From the NCBI RefSeq assembly GCF_000426285.1, contig NZ_AUFB01000010.1, positions 62,001-126,000 on the forward strand: DNA of 64,000 bases. The letters are read 5' to 3'. Positions 18,465-28,260 of this stretch are shown here, piece after piece (position 1 is the stretch's first letter; every line of letters begins with the position of its first letter). The translations under genes and the position numbers were made by a program. Under the pieces are notes generated by a model that worked only from the letters and a program-made list of their open reading frames with translations, was not told where the DNA came from and searched no databases. This DNA is from Rhizobium leucaenae USDA 9039 (GTDB lineage: Bacteria; Pseudomonadota; Alphaproteobacteria; Rhizobiales; Rhizobiaceae).

Positions 18465-20144
18465 ATGACAGAACAAAGCCCCATTACTCAGACCATCCGT
18501 ATCGCTGTCGCCCAGCTCAACCCGACGGTCGGAGATGTCTCCGGCAACCTTGCCAAGGCTCGGGAAGTGCGGGCCGAGGCGGCGCGCGAGGGCGCGCAGC
18601 TCGTCTTGTTGACGGAGCTGTTCATCTCCGGTTATCCACCGGAGGATCTGGTGTTGAAACCGGCCTTTATCCGCGCCTGCCGAAAAGCTGTGGAGAGCCT
18701 TGCGGCCGATACCGCCGATGGCGGCCCGGGCGTCGTTATCGGATTTCCGCGGCAGGACGAGACGGGTCGCTACAATTCGGTCGCCGTGCTCGATGGCGGC
18801 AAGATCATCTTCATCAGAGACAAGGTTGATCTGCCGAACTATGGCGAGTTCGATGAGAAGCGGGTCTTCGACGAAGGGACTATTGCCGGGCCGGTCAATT
18901 TTCGAGGCGTTCGCATCGGTATTCCCATTTGCGAGGAGATCTGGAACGATCTCGGCATCTGCGAGACGCTGGCCGAAAGCGGAGCGGAAATTCTCCTGGT
19001 TCCGAATGGCTCGCCCTATTATCGCGGCAAGGTCGACGTCCGTCATCAGGTTGCGTTACGGCAGGTGATCGAGTCAGGGCTTCCGCTCATCTTCGCCGCT
19101 CAGGTTGGCGGTCAAGACGAACTGGTTTTCGACGGCGCAAGCTTCGGCTTCAACGCAGACAAATCCTTGGCCTTCCAGATGAGCCAGTTCGAAACCGCAT
19201 TGGCGGTGACGACCTGGAAGAAGAATGGCAGTGGCTGGCACTGCGCCGAAGGCCCGATGGCGCATATTCCGGAAGGCGAGGAGGCCGACTATCGTGCCTG
19301 TCTGCTGGGCTTCCGCGACTACGTGAACAAGAACGGCTTCAAGTCGGTCGTGCTCGGCCTTTCCGGCGGTATCGACTCGGCGATCTGCGCCGCACTCGCC
19401 GTCGACGCGCTCGGCGAAGAGAGGGTGCGCACGGTGATGCTTCCCTTCCGCTATACCTCGCAGGATTCGCTGAAGGATGCAGCCGATTGTGCCAAGGCAC
19501 TCGGCTGCCGCTACGATATCGTGCCGATCGAGGAGCCGGTGACCGGCTTTAGCTCGGCTCTTTCGGATCTGTTCGAAGGCACCGACAGCGGCATCACCGA
19601 GGAAAACCTGCAGAGCCGTGCCCGCGGCACCATTCTCATGGCGATTTCCAACAAGTTCGGCTCGATGGTGGTGACTACGGGCAACAAGTCGGAAATGTCT
19701 GTTGGATATGCAACGCTCTATGGTGACATGAATGGCGGCTTCAATCCGATCAAGGACCTCTACAAGATGCAGGTCTATGCGCTGTCGCGCTGGCGCAATC
19801 TGCATGTGCCGCCGGGTGCGCTTGGCCCGTCCGGCGAGGTGATCCCGTTCAACATCATCGACAAGGCGCCGTCGGCCGAGCTGCGGCCCAACCAGACCGA
19901 CCAGGATTCGCTGCCGCCCTATCCGGTGCTCGACGATATTCTGGAATGCCTGGTCGAAAAGGAGATGGCGGTCGAGGAGATCGTTGCGCGTGGGCATGAT
20001 GTCGCCACCGTCCATCGCGTCGAGCATCTGCTTTATCTCGCCGAATACAAGCGCCGCCAGTCGGCGCCAGGCGTGAAGATTACCAAGAAGAATTTCGGTC
20101 GCGATCGACGCTATCCGATCACCAACCGGTTCCGCGATCGCTGA
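18465..20144 (+). CDS. nadE: Glutamine-dependent NAD+ synthetase
   Basis: A 559-residue two-domain enzyme amidating nicotinic acid adenine dinucleotide to NAD+. The N-terminal nitrilase-type glutaminase (about 10-250) supplies ammonia through the triad Glu (LTELFISG), Lys (RDKVDLPNY) and Cys (IPICEEIWND). The C-terminal synthetase (about 285-559) has the PPi loop GLSGGIDSA and TTGNKSEMSVGYATLYGD. The start at 18465 gives MTEQSPITQTIRIAVAQLNP, fitting the family. The next gene follows after 30 bp on the same strand. Confidence 0.97.
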   Translation: MTEQSPITQTIRIAVAQLNPTVGDVSGNLAKAREVRAEAAREGAQLVLLTELFISGYPPEDLVLKPAFIRACRKAVESLAADTADGGPGVVIGFPRQDETGRYNSVAVLDGGKIIFIRDKVDLPNYGEFDEKRVFDEGTIAGPVNFRGVRIGIPICEEIWNDLGICETLAESGAEILLVPNGSPYYRGKVDVRHQVALRQVIESGLPLIFAAQVGGQDELVFDGASFGFNADKSLAFQMSQFETALAVTTWKKNGSGWHCAEGPMAHIPEGEEADYRACLLGFRDYVNKNGFKSVVLGLSGGIDSAICAALAVDALGEERVRTVMLPFRYTSQDSLKDAADCAKALGCRYDIVPIEEPVTGFSSALSDLFEGTDSGITEENLQSRARGTILMAISNKFGSMVVTTGNKSEMSVGYATLYGDMNGGFNPIKDLYKMQVYALSRWRNLHVPPGALGPSGEVIPFNIIDKAPSAELRPNQTDQDSLPPYPVLDDILECLVEKEMAVEEIVARGHDVATVHRVEHLLYLAEYKRRQSAPGVKITKKNFGRDRRYPITNRFRDR

Positions 20145-20174
20145 TCGCAACGCCTCGCGGCGAATGGAGAGCCA

Positions 20175-21002
20175 ATGCGCAGTTCGGTCGAGATCTACAA
20201 CATCCGTACCGGTGAAAGCCGGGTCGTCTGGCAGACTGAGCGGCTGGTCGAGGCGCCGAATTTTTCACCGGATGGGCGCTATCTGTTGCTGAATGGCGAT
20301 GGCCGGCTTTATCGGCTCGCGCTCGACAGCAAGGCGGAGGCCGTTCAGGTCGATACCGGTTTTGCGACGCTCTGCAACAACGACCACGGCATATCGCCTG
20401 ACGGGTCGCTGATCGCCATTTCCGATAAGACGGAACACGGCAAGTCCTGCATCTATGTCCTGCCCGCCAAAGGCGGTACGCCGCGGCAAGTGACACGCAA
20501 TTTGCCCTCCTATTGGCATGGTTGGTCGCCTGATGGGCAACGGTTTTCCTATTGCGGCATTCGCGACGACGTCTTCGATGTCTACACGATCTCGATTGAT
20601 GGCGGCGAAGAGACGCGGCTGACGCATGGCGAAGGCCGCAATGACGGACCAGACTATTCCGCCGACGGGCAATGGATCTATTTCAACTCCAGCCGCACCG
20701 GCCTGATGCAGATCTGGCGTATCCACCCCGACGGTACCGGGCTGCAGCAGATGACCAACGACAATTACGGCAACTGGTTTGCCCATCCTTCGCCGAAGAA
20801 TGACAAGGTCGTGCTGATCTCCTACGCCGCCGATGTCTTCGACCATCCGCGCGATCTCCATGTCCGGCTGCGGCTGATGGACATGGATGGCGGCAATCTG
20901 ACGACGCTGTTCGAACTCTTCGGCGGACAAGGGACGATCAACGTGCCGAACTGGTCACCGGATGGTGACGAGTTCGCCTATGTCCGCTACGAGCCGGCGT
21001 GA
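20175..21002 (+). CDS. TolB-like beta-propeller protein (PD40 repeats)
   Basis: 275 residues with no signal peptide. They are built of PD40/WD40-like blades: FSPDGRYLLLNG, ISPDGSLIAISD, GWSPDGQRFSY, YSADGQWIYFNSS, and WSPDGDEFAYV at the end. This is the C-terminal fold of TolB, but without the N-terminal TolB domain or export signal, so it is not the Tol-Pal TolB. It is probably a cytoplasmic propeller, a scaffold or hydrolase-like protein of unknown role. GGAGAG precedes the ATG at 20175. It lies 30 bp after nadE and may share its transcript. Confidence 0.85.
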   Translation: MRSSVEIYNIRTGESRVVWQTERLVEAPNFSPDGRYLLLNGDGRLYRLALDSKAEAVQVDTGFATLCNNDHGISPDGSLIAISDKTEHGKSCIYVLPAKGGTPRQVTRNLPSYWHGWSPDGQRFSYCGIRDDVFDVYTISIDGGEETRLTHGEGRNDGPDYSADGQWIYFNSSRTGLMQIWRIHPDGTGLQQMTNDNYGNWFAHPSPKNDKVVLISYAADVFDHPRDLHVRLRLMDMDGGNLTTLFELFGGQGTINVPNWSPDGDEFAYVRYEPA

Positions 21003-21168
21003 TCTCTCTGGACAGGTCAGACGGCTCGCTATAAATTCCGGATCGTTCACAGGGCGCATCCGATCCGCGGGAAGGGCAAGGCCCACCTGATGCATAGAAC
21101 GTAAGACTGCCACACCTCTTTTCAGTCTGTGGGCGCGGATACCGGACGTGAATGAAAGGAGGTCTTTC

Positions 21169-22914
21169 GTGACCACGCGCTCTCTGGCAGGCAATGCCAC
21201 TGTCGATTCCCTGAAAAAGCAGGCTAAGGCTTTTCTGAAAGCCGTTCATTCCGGCGATGTATCGGCACGCGGTCGGGTCCAGCCGTATTTCGCCAATGCT
21301 GCCGAAGTCGGGCTTCAGGACATCCAGCTTGTTCTTGCCCGCGAATATGGCTTCTCAAGCTGGACAAAACTCAAAGCGCATCTGGAAAGCGCCAATCGTG
21401 AGCAAACGCCTCGCGATCAGCTCACTAACCAATTCCTGTCGCTGGTGACCGTTTCCTATTTCTCTCATATTCCAGCCGATCCGGCACGCTTCCACGAGGC
21501 AATGCAATTGCTGGATGCTAACCCGGAAATCGCTGGTGACAGTATCCACATTGCGGCGGCGCTCGGCGATGCTGCCGGCGTGACGCGCTGGCTCGATCGT
21601 CGGCCACAACTCGTTGATCTGAAAGGCGGGCCTTACGATTGGTCGCCCTTGCTCTATGCCGCCTATGCTCGCCTGCCCGGCCGCTCCAGCTTGCCGGCGG
21701 CGCGGGTCCTGATCGAGCGTGGAGCAGATCCCAACGCCTTCTTCGTCCACAGCGCTCAATATCGCTTCACGGCACTGACCGGTGTTTTCGGCGAGGGAGA
21801 AGCCGGCAAGGTCAGGCAGCCGCCGCATCCCGACTGCGAGGCTTTTGCGCGCCTATTACTTCACGCCGGCGCGGAAGTGAATGACAGCCAGGCGCTCTAT
21901 AACCGGATGTTCGAGCCTGACAATTCCTGCCTGGAATTGCTGCTGGAATACGGGCTCTCCGCAGTCGACAAGAACAATTGGCTGGTGCGCGAAGACGGTC
22001 TGATGGTGGCGAATTCGCAGACGGTGTTCGACTATCAAATGGCTTGGGCCTGCGAGAAGCGCATGGGCGCGCGCGTCAGGCTGCTCGTCGAGAATGGGGC
22101 TGACGTCAACAAGCCGGTCAATGGCCGAACGCCGTTCGAATGGGCACGGATCCGTGGCGACAAGGATCTTGCGCTATACCTTGTACAGAAGGGCGCTGTT
22201 GCCGTTCGGCTCAAGCCAGAAGACTTGCTCTATATCGAGATCATGGGCGTCGATCCGATAAGAAGGATGGGGGCTGAGTTCGACATTCCGGAAGCGATGC
22301 GGCGAGCCCACCCCGCGATGCTGCACGAAGCGGCGGGGGACAATGCCTTCGAGCCCGTCCGCCGGATGCTTGCTCTTGGCTTCGACGTCAACGCCATGAC
22401 CAGCCGCACGCCGCTGCATGAGGCCGCTCTGCATGGCCATATCGATATGGCGAAGCTGCTGATCGAACATGGGGCCGACACCGCCATCCGCGATCCCTAT
22501 TACTATGCACCGCCGATCGATTGGGCGGAATACAACGGCAAGGAGGAGATGGTCGAATTCCTGAAGACGCAGCCCCTCGATGTCTTTGCCGCTGCCGTCT
22601 TTGGCCAAGTTGAGCAATTGGCCGCGCATCTAAATAAACATCCTCACCAGATCGACGCCCGCTTCGGCGATTTCCGCCCTCACGGACAGGCGAGCGCAGA
22701 TCGCGACTGGTTGACGCCGCTTGGCTTTGCGATCCTCAATGGCCAGGCTGATGCGACGCGCCTCCTGCTGGAGCGCGGCGCCGATCGTTCTGTGAGAGAT
22801 GCATCCGGCCGCTCATATAGAGATCTGGCTTGGGAGACGGGCAATGAGGCGGTCGTCTCGCTGCTCAAAGCGCCTACTGCGCCGGCTGCGGACCGGCCGC
22901 TTTCGGATGTTTGA
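21169..22914 (+). CDS. Ankyrin repeat protein
   Basis: A 581-residue protein without signal peptide or membrane spans. The first 75 residues (SLKKQAKAFLKA...GFSSWTKLKAHLE) form a helical lead seen in several rhizobial ankyrin proteins. Ankyrin repeats then run across the rest, clearest at LIERGADPNAF, LVENGADVNKPVNGRTPFEWA, RTPLHEAALHGHIDMAKLLIEHGAD and LLERGADRSVRD. A longer frame begins with a GTG at 21148, but AAGGAGGT lies five bases before the GTG at 21169, which decides the start. Probably a protein-protein interaction scaffold; partner unknown. Its 3' end overlaps the convergent DUF2865 gene by 41 bp. Confidence 0.9.
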   Translation: MTTRSLAGNATVDSLKKQAKAFLKAVHSGDVSARGRVQPYFANAAEVGLQDIQLVLAREYGFSSWTKLKAHLESANREQTPRDQLTNQFLSLVTVSYFSHIPADPARFHEAMQLLDANPEIAGDSIHIAAALGDAAGVTRWLDRRPQLVDLKGGPYDWSPLLYAAYARLPGRSSLPAARVLIERGADPNAFFVHSAQYRFTALTGVFGEGEAGKVRQPPHPDCEAFARLLLHAGAEVNDSQALYNRMFEPDNSCLELLLEYGLSAVDKNNWLVREDGLMVANSQTVFDYQMAWACEKRMGARVRLLVENGADVNKPVNGRTPFEWARIRGDKDLALYLVQKGAVAVRLKPEDLLYIEIMGVDPIRRMGAEFDIPEAMRRAHPAMLHEAAGDNAFEPVRRMLALGFDVNAMTSRTPLHEAALHGHIDMAKLLIEHGADTAIRDPYYYAPPIDWAEYNGKEEMVEFLKTQPLDVFAAAVFGQVEQLAAHLNKHPHQIDARFGDFRPHGQASADRDWLTPLGFAILNGQADATRLLLERGADRSVRDASGRSYRDLAWETGNEAVVSLLKAPTAPAADRPLSDV

Positions 22915-23632
22915 GATCGATGCCGCCTTGGTCGGTCGCGAGGAATTGCGGTCCGACCTGGCGCACCTTGTTTGCCGAGGGATCGTAAGGCCGGTCGGCT
23001 GGCATTTGTTTGGGTTGAATCTGGGTGATCGCCGGAGCTGAAGTTACCGGCATCTGCCGTTGCGGCTGCGTCGCGTCCGTCTGGGGCTTCAGAGTCTCGA
23101 TTGACGTGATCGAGCTTTCTGGTTGCGCGAACGACTGCTCTTCAGGCGCGTAAGGCTCCGGTTTCAGGCGGGTGTTGATCACGGTGTCCGGCTCGGCCGA
23201 CGCCGGGGCGTTGCAGCCATTGCGTTGCATGGTAGCTAGCAATTGGCGCCGTTGTGCCCCTTCGGCGTCAACGCGAGTCAAGCTCAGTTCGCGTTCATCC
23301 ATCAGTGAACTAAGATCCTGCTGCATTCGGTCCAGCGATTTCTGCATCTCATCGCAGGCGCCACTATCCCCGGAGCTGGAACCGAAGATCACCACGCTGT
23401 CTGAAGAGCAGCCCTGATTGCGCATATCGCTCTTTAGCTGCCGGATCATGAGATTCTGCTGGGCGATAGCCCGCGAAAGCTGCCGCGTCTCGGCGCTGGC
23501 GCCGACAACTTGCGTGATATTGGCATACCGGCCGTGCAGTTCGTCGCAGAGTGTATTCGTCTGCGCCAAAGCGGGCGATGCGACGAGCAGGGACAACAAA
23601 AGACAGGAGAAGGAATTTCTGCCGCGGTTCAC
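22874..23632 (-). CDS. DUF2865 secreted protein
   Basis: A 252-residue exported protein. It has a signal peptide (hydrophobic 10-20, cleavage after PALA near residue 23) and a helical region with paired cysteines (CDELHGRYA, NQGCSSDSV, GACDEMQ, MQRNGC). The long C-terminal half is Gln/Pro-rich and low in structure. The cysteine pattern and length fit DUF2865, a family of unknown function in Rhizobiales. The last 41 bases overlap the end of the ankyrin gene on the other strand. Confidence 0.85.
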   Translation of the reverse strand: MNRGRNSFSCLLLSLLVASPALAQTNTLCDELHGRYANITQVVGASAETRQLSRAIAQQNLMIRQLKSDMRNQGCSSDSVVIFGSSSGDSGACDEMQKSLDRMQQDLSSLMDERELSLTRVDAEGAQRRQLLATMQRNGCNAPASAEPDTVINTRLKPEPYAPEEQSFAQPESSITSIETLKPQTDATQPQRQMPVTSAPAITQIQPKQMPADRPYDPSANKVRQVGPQFLATDQGGIDLKHPKAAGPQPAQ

Positions 23633-23839
23633 GATTTTGCTCTTCTAAAGCGGTTCGACTTTGAAAAACGATACAGCGTGGAGCTTAACAACGTACCTAG
23701 CAGAAATACGTTTTCGGTGGGAATATCCTCTTTCGAAGTGTTCGAAGACGGAGCGGGTACCACCTTTGTCCCCGTCCGGTGATGTCACCAGGGAGGTCGT
23801 TAGCAACACGGTCAAAAGCTGGCCGTGAAGAGCCTGTCG

Positions 23840-23863
23840 GCGGCCGTCCTAGAAGACGGCCGC
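23840..23863 (-). terminator. Hairpin downstream of malic enzyme
   Basis: Perfect 9-bp arms GCGGCCGTC (23840-23848) and GACGGCCGC (23855-23863), just after the malic enzyme stop on the minus strand. There is no U run, so termination strength is doubtful. The rest of the 245-bp gap to the DUF2865 gene shows nothing I recognise. Confidence 0.45.
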
Positions 23864-23877
23864 GACGAGGATGTTCG

Positions 23878-26190
23878 TCAATTTGGCTGAGACGCCTCGA
23901 CCACAGCAAGGGCCGCCATGTTGACGACGCCGCGCGACGTGACGGAGGGCGACAGGATGTGGGCGGGGAGCGCCGTGCCGAGAAGGATCGGGCCGACATG
24001 CAGGCCGTCGGTCATGGTCTTGACCACGCCGAGGGTAATGTTGGCGGCGTCGAGATTTGGGAAGACCAGCAGGTTTGCTTCGCCGGTAAGCGTGCTGTCC
24101 GGCATGACATGGCGGCGCAGGCTTTCGGAAATGGCGCTGTCGCCATGCATTTCGCCGTCGACTTCCAGCTCCGGTGCCATTTCGCGGACAAGCGCCAGGG
24201 CATCGCGCATCTTGGTCGCGCTTTCGGACTCCCGCGAACCGAAGTTCGAGTGCGAGACCAGGGCGGCCCGTGGCGAAATGCCGAAGCGTTTGATTTCTTC
24301 GGCTGCCAGCACCGCCGACTCGGCGATCTCCTCGGCATTCGGATTAAATGTGACATAGGTGTCGGTGTAGAAGGTCGCGCCTCGCTGCGAGATCAGCAGG
24401 CTGAGCGCCGAGAAGTCGCGGACATCGGGGCGTTTGCCGATGATCTGGCGGACGACGCGCAGATGGCGCTCGTAACGGCCTTCGAGGCCGCAGATCAGCG
24501 CATCGGCTTCACCGCGCTTCAGCGCTAGGGCGCCGATGACGGTGGTGTTGGTGCGCACGATCGTTCGCGCCGCTTCCGGAATGACGCCGCTGCGGCCGAC
24601 CAGCGAGAAATAGAGATCGACATATTCGCGGAAGCGCGGATCGTCTTCCGGATTGATGACGGCGAAATCGGTGTTGGGCCGGATCTTCAGGCCATAACGC
24701 TTCAGGCGGGTCTCGATAACCGACGGACGTCCGATCAGGATCGGAGCGGCGGTGCCTTCTTCAAGAAGAACCTGGGCGGCGCGCAACACGCGCTCATCCT
24801 CGCCTTCGGAAAAGACGACGCGCTTGCGCTCTGCAGTTTTCGCGGCGGCGAAAATCGGCTTCATGATGAAGCCGGAGCGGAAGACGAAACGGTTGAGCTC
24901 GTCCATATAGGCGTCGAAATCGGCAATCGGGCGCAGGGCCACCCCGCTTTCGGCCGCGGCTCTCGCAACGGCAGGCGCAATGCGCAGGATCAGACGCGGA
25001 TCGAAGGGCGAGGGGATCAGATAATTCGGCCCGAAGACCGGCGTTTCGCCGGTATAGGCGCGTGCCGCGACATCGGACGGCTCCTCGCGGGCAAGCGACG
25101 CGATGGCGCGCACCGCCGCCATCTTCATTTCCTCATTGATCGTCTTGGCGCCGCAATCGAGCGCGCCCCGGAAGATGTAGGGGAAACAGAGGACGTTGTT
25201 GACCTGGTTCGGAAAGTCCGAACGGCCGGTACAGATCATCGCGTCCGGCCGGGCGGCGCGGGCGAGATCCGGCATGATTTCAGGCGTCGGATTGGCGAGC
25301 GCCATGATCAGCGGCTTTTCCGCCATCTGCTCCAGCAGTTCCGGCTTCAGCACGCCGGCAGCGGAGAGGCCGAGAAAAACATCGGCGCCGGGGATCGACT
25401 CGGCAAGCACGCGCTTATCGCTCTTCTGCGCATAAACGGACTTCCATTCGTCCATCAGCTCGGTACGGCCCTCATAAACGAGGCCCTCGATATCGTGGAC
25501 CCAGATGTTTTCGCGCTTGGCGCCGAGGATGACTAGCAGGTTGAGGCAGGCAAGGGCCGCCGCGCCAGCGCCGGAGGCGACGATCTTGACGTCCTCGATC
25601 TTCTTGCCCGCCAGTTCCAGTCCGTTGAGAATAGCGGCGGCGACGATAATGGCGGTGCCGTGCTGGTCGTCATGGAAGACTGGAATCTGCATCTTTTCGC
25701 GCAGCCGACGTTCGACGTCGAAGCACTCGGGCGCCTTGATGTCTTCCAGATTGATGCCGCCGAAGGTCGGCTCCAGTGCGGAAATCGTGCTCACCATCTC
25801 ATCGACGGTGGGTGCGGCGATTTCGACGTCGAAGACATCGATGCCGGCGAATTTTTTGAAGAGTACAGCTTTGCCTTCCATCACGGGCTTGGAGGCAAGC
25901 GGACCGATATTGCCGAGGCCGAGGACGGCCGTACCGTTGGATATGACCGCGACCAGATTGCCGCGCGAGGTGTAATCGAAGGCCGTTTCCGGATTGTCGC
26001 GGATGGCAAGGCAGGGCGCGGCAACGCCGGGAGAATAGGCGAGCGCCAGATCGCGCTGATTGCCGAGCGGCTTCGTTGCCTGGATTTCCAGCTTGCCGGG
26101 ACGGGGATAGCGATGAAAGAAGAGAGCCTGATCGTCGAAATTGCCGCTCGCCATGTTCTTGGCTGACTTCGATGTGTCGTGCGTATCCAT
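23878..26190 (-). CDS. Malic enzyme with C-terminal phosphotransacetylase-like domain
   Basis: A 770-residue enzyme decarboxylating malate to pyruvate. The malic domain (about 20-170) has [10 protein letters not shown] and [12 protein letters not shown]. The NAD(P) domain (about 170-430) carries HDDQHGTA and GAGAAALAC. The C-terminal 330 residues are phosphotransacetylase-like ([26 protein letters not shown]), as in rhizobial Dme/Tme and E. coli MaeB, where that domain is regulatory rather than acetyl-transferring. Rhizobia have an NAD and an NADP form; which one this is cannot be read safely here. The ATG at 26190 is chosen over 26241 because MDTHDTSKS matches the family and GGAGGAGCG lies upstream. 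Confidence 0.95.
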   Translation of the reverse strand: MDTHDTSKSAKNMASGNFDDQALFFHRYPRPGKLEIQATKPLGNQRDLALAYSPGVAAPCLAIRDNPETAFDYTSRGNLVAVISNGTAVLGLGNIGPLASKPVMEGKAVLFKKFAGIDVFDVEIAAPTVDEMVSTISALEPTFGGINLEDIKAPECFDVERRLREKMQIPVFHDDQHGTAIIVAAAILNGLELAGKKIEDVKIVASGAGAAALACLNLLVILGAKRENIWVHDIEGLVYEGRTELMDEWKSVYAQKSDKRVLAESIPGADVFLGLSAAGVLKPELLEQMAEKPLIMALANPTPEIMPDLARAARPDAMICTGRSDFPNQVNNVLCFPYIFRGALDCGAKTINEEMKMAAVRAIASLAREEPSDVAARAYTGETPVFGPNYLIPSPFDPRLILRIAPAVARAAAESGVALRPIADFDAYMDELNRFVFRSGFIMKPIFAAAKTAERKRVVFSEGEDERVLRAAQVLLEEGTAAPILIGRPSVIETRLKRYGLKIRPNTDFAVINPEDDPRFREYVDLYFSLVGRSGVIPEAARTIVRTNTTVIGALALKRGEADALICGLEGRYERHLRVVRQIIGKRPDVRDFSALSLLISQRGATFYTDTYVTFNPNAEEIAESAVLAAEEIKRFGISPRAALVSHSNFGSRESESATKMRDALALVREMAPELEVDGEMHGDSAISESLRRHVMPDSTLTGEANLLVFPNLDAANITLGVVKTMTDGLHVGPILLGTALPAHILSPSVTSRGVVNMAALAVVEASQPN

Positions 26191-26418
26191 TACGCTCCTC
26201 CATTCCTGCGCGCTTGCGTTCGAGTCCCCTGCATACATCAATCATCCGGGGTGCACAGTATGCAATTGACGCAAAGAGAAGGTTTTTTGTCGCGTCGTTT
26301 TCATAATTGTTTTTCCTATCTAGAAAGGCTGAATCTCGGCCCGATGGTAAGCAAAGGGCGAATGCGTCACACGGGGGTCAGGGCGCTGGCCTATGAGGGC
26401 AAAAACAGAGGAACGCCC

Positions 26419-27174
26419 ATGACCCTCATCGCTTCCCATCGCGGCGGTACGCATCTGTGGCCCGAAAATACGCGGCTTGCCTTTTCCGAAACCGCCAAGC
26501 TCGATGTCGATCTCGTCGAATTCGACGTGCACCAGACGCGTGACAACAAGCTCGTCATCCACCACGATGCGCTGATCGACCGCATGACGGATGGCAAAGG
26601 CGCGATCGCCGATTTCAGCTACGACGAACTGATGCGGTACATCGTCATCGGCAGTGGTGGCGAGACCATTCCGACACTTGCCGAAACCATCGACATATTC
26701 GGGCCGTCCGCGGTCGACCTTCGGTTGGAGATCAAGACGAGGCAGGACGACAAGCCTTATGAAGGCATGGAAGGCCCCATTGCGGACGAGCTGCTGGCGG
26801 CCGACATGCTGCAGCGGACGATGGTGACCAGTTTCGCGCTCCCGCGCCTCGAAGCCTTCAGCATCGCGCTGGAGGAACGTGGCCTGAATGCCGGCGAACT
26901 TCTCGGCCTCATCTTTCTCTGTTCGCCGCTGATGGTCGCGCAAATCGGCTGGAGAGGCGTCATTGCCGTGCTTGGCCGGTTTGGCGTCCGCGAAATTGCC
27001 TTGCGAGCCGAGTCCATCGATGCCGAGGTAATGGATCTCTTTGCGAAAAACGGTGTGACGGTGCATGGCTGGGCGGCCCATACGAGCGAAGCGGCAAAGG
27101 CGATGTTTCGCCTCGGAGTCGCCAGTTTCACAACCGATCGGCCGGATCTCGCCATAGCTGCAAAGCACGGCTGA
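26419..27174 (+). CDS. Glycerophosphodiester phosphodiesterase family protein
   Basis: A 251-residue GDPD TIM-barrel without signal peptide. The catalytic set is visible: SHRGGTHLWPENT (His, Arg, Glu), EFDVHQTRDNKLVIHHD (Glu-x-Asp metal ligands and acid/base His) and RLEIKT. It should hydrolyse glycerophosphodiesters to glycerol 3-phosphate and an alcohol in the cytoplasm. The ATG at 26419 has GAGGAACGCCC upstream; longer in-frame extensions lack coding character. The next gene, a metallophosphatase probably acting on lipid A precursor, follows 100 bp later. Confidence 0.9.
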   Translation: MTLIASHRGGTHLWPENTRLAFSETAKLDVDLVEFDVHQTRDNKLVIHHDALIDRMTDGKGAIADFSYDELMRYIVIGSGGETIPTLAETIDIFGPSAVDLRLEIKTRQDDKPYEGMEGPIADELLAADMLQRTMVTSFALPRLEAFSIALEERGLNAGELLGLIFLCSPLMVAQIGWRGVIAVLGRFGVREIALRAESIDAEVMDLFAKNGVTVHGWAAHTSEAAKAMFRLGVASFTTDRPDLAIAAKHG

Positions 27175-27274
27175 TCTTCCGCGATAAGCCTATCGCACAG
27201 GATTTGTCATCATCCTGAAACACGAGTCTGGTTTTGGAATAGCTAACGTAGGATAGGGCACGGACATAGAGTTC

Positions 27275-28093
27275 GTGAATGAAAACATGAATGTCAGGCG
27301 GTTTCGAACGCTATTCATTTCTGACGTGCACCTGGGCTCGAAAGCAGCCAAGGCGGACTATCTGATCGATTTCTTGCGCCATCATGAAGCGGATACAATT
27401 TTCCTTGTCGGCGACATCGTCGACGGCTGGCGGCTGAAGCGCACGTGGTACTGGCCGCAGGATTGCAATGACGTGGTGCAGAAGCTGCTGCGCAAGGCGC
27501 GCAAAGGCACTCGCATCGTCTATATCCCCGGCAATCACGACGAATTCCTGCGCGATTTCCCCGGCATGCATTTCGGCGGCATCGAAGTGGCCGAGCGTGC
27601 GATCCACGAGACGGCTGACGGCAAGAGGTATCTCGTCCTGCACGGCGACGAATTCGACGTCGTCGTCCGCAACGCCCGTCTGCTCGCCTACCTCGGCGAT
27701 TGGGCCTACGACATGGCGATCCTGATCAATGTCGGCCTTGCCGCGGTTCGCCGCCGCCTGAACATGCCCTACTGGTCGTTCTCGGCCTGGGCGAAGCTTC
27801 AGGTCAAGCACGCGGTCAATTTCATTGGCGAGTTCCAGCGCGTAGTGGTCGAAGAGGCCAAGCGCAACGAGGCCGATGGCGTCATCTGTGGCCACATCCA
27901 TCATGCCGTCATCGAGGATTTCGAAGGTATCCGCTACATCAATACAGGCGACTGGGTCGAAAGCTGCACGGCAATTGCCGAGCATGAAGACGGCACTTTC
28001 GAGCTGATCACGTGGCAGTCGATCACCGAGGTCCAGGCGGTCGGCGCCGCAGTGGAGGATTTGCCGAAAGCGCTCGGAGCGCAGGCGGCGTAA
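27275..28093 (+). CDS. UDP-2,3-diacylglucosamine diphosphatase-like metallophosphatase
   Basis: A 272-residue calcineurin-type phosphoesterase. Metal-binding motifs occur in order: FISDVHLGSKAA, VGDIVDGWRLK, PGNHDEFLRD, LHGDEFD and ICGHIHHA. This set and the length match the LpxH-like family often annotated as UDP-2,3-diacylglucosamine pyrophosphatase, a lipid A step at the inner membrane. Alphaproteobacteria commonly use LpxI for that reaction, so this protein could instead act on another phospholipid-like substrate. The start is either the GTG at 27275 or the ATG at 27287; neither has a strong ribosome site. Confidence 0.85.
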   Translation: MNENMNVRRFRTLFISDVHLGSKAAKADYLIDFLRHHEADTIFLVGDIVDGWRLKRTWYWPQDCNDVVQKLLRKARKGTRIVYIPGNHDEFLRDFPGMHFGGIEVAERAIHETADGKRYLVLHGDEFDVVVRNARLLAYLGDWAYDMAILINVGLAAVRRRLNMPYWSFSAWAKLQVKHAVNFIGEFQRVVVEEAKRNEADGVICGHIHHAVIEDFEGIRYINTGDWVESCTAIAEHEDGTFELITWQSITEVQAVGAAVEDLPKALGAQAA

Positions 28094-28173
28094 TTTGGCG
28101 CCGCTTCACGGATCCGATAACGGCCGGTCACAATTATTGATCATTTCAGCCTGACGACAGGTTCGTATTTTCT

Positions 28174-28187
28174 CCGAAACGTTACGG
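28174..28187 (+). promoter_or_regulatory. LacI-type operator candidate before the MFS gene
   Basis: CCGAAACGTTACGG is a 14-bp pseudopalindrome (two positions off perfect) with the central AACGTT core of LacI-family operators. Read on the minus strand it is CCGTAACGTTTCGG, close to the sites in the carbohydrate locus at 37024 and 37343. It lies 87 bp before the MFS start codon. Confidence 0.45.
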
Positions 28188-28260
28188 ACGGGCTATTTCT
28201 CGCCATAGTCGTATCCACGATGGAATGGTAGGGAACAATCGGTTTCCCTTCAGGTCTGTC

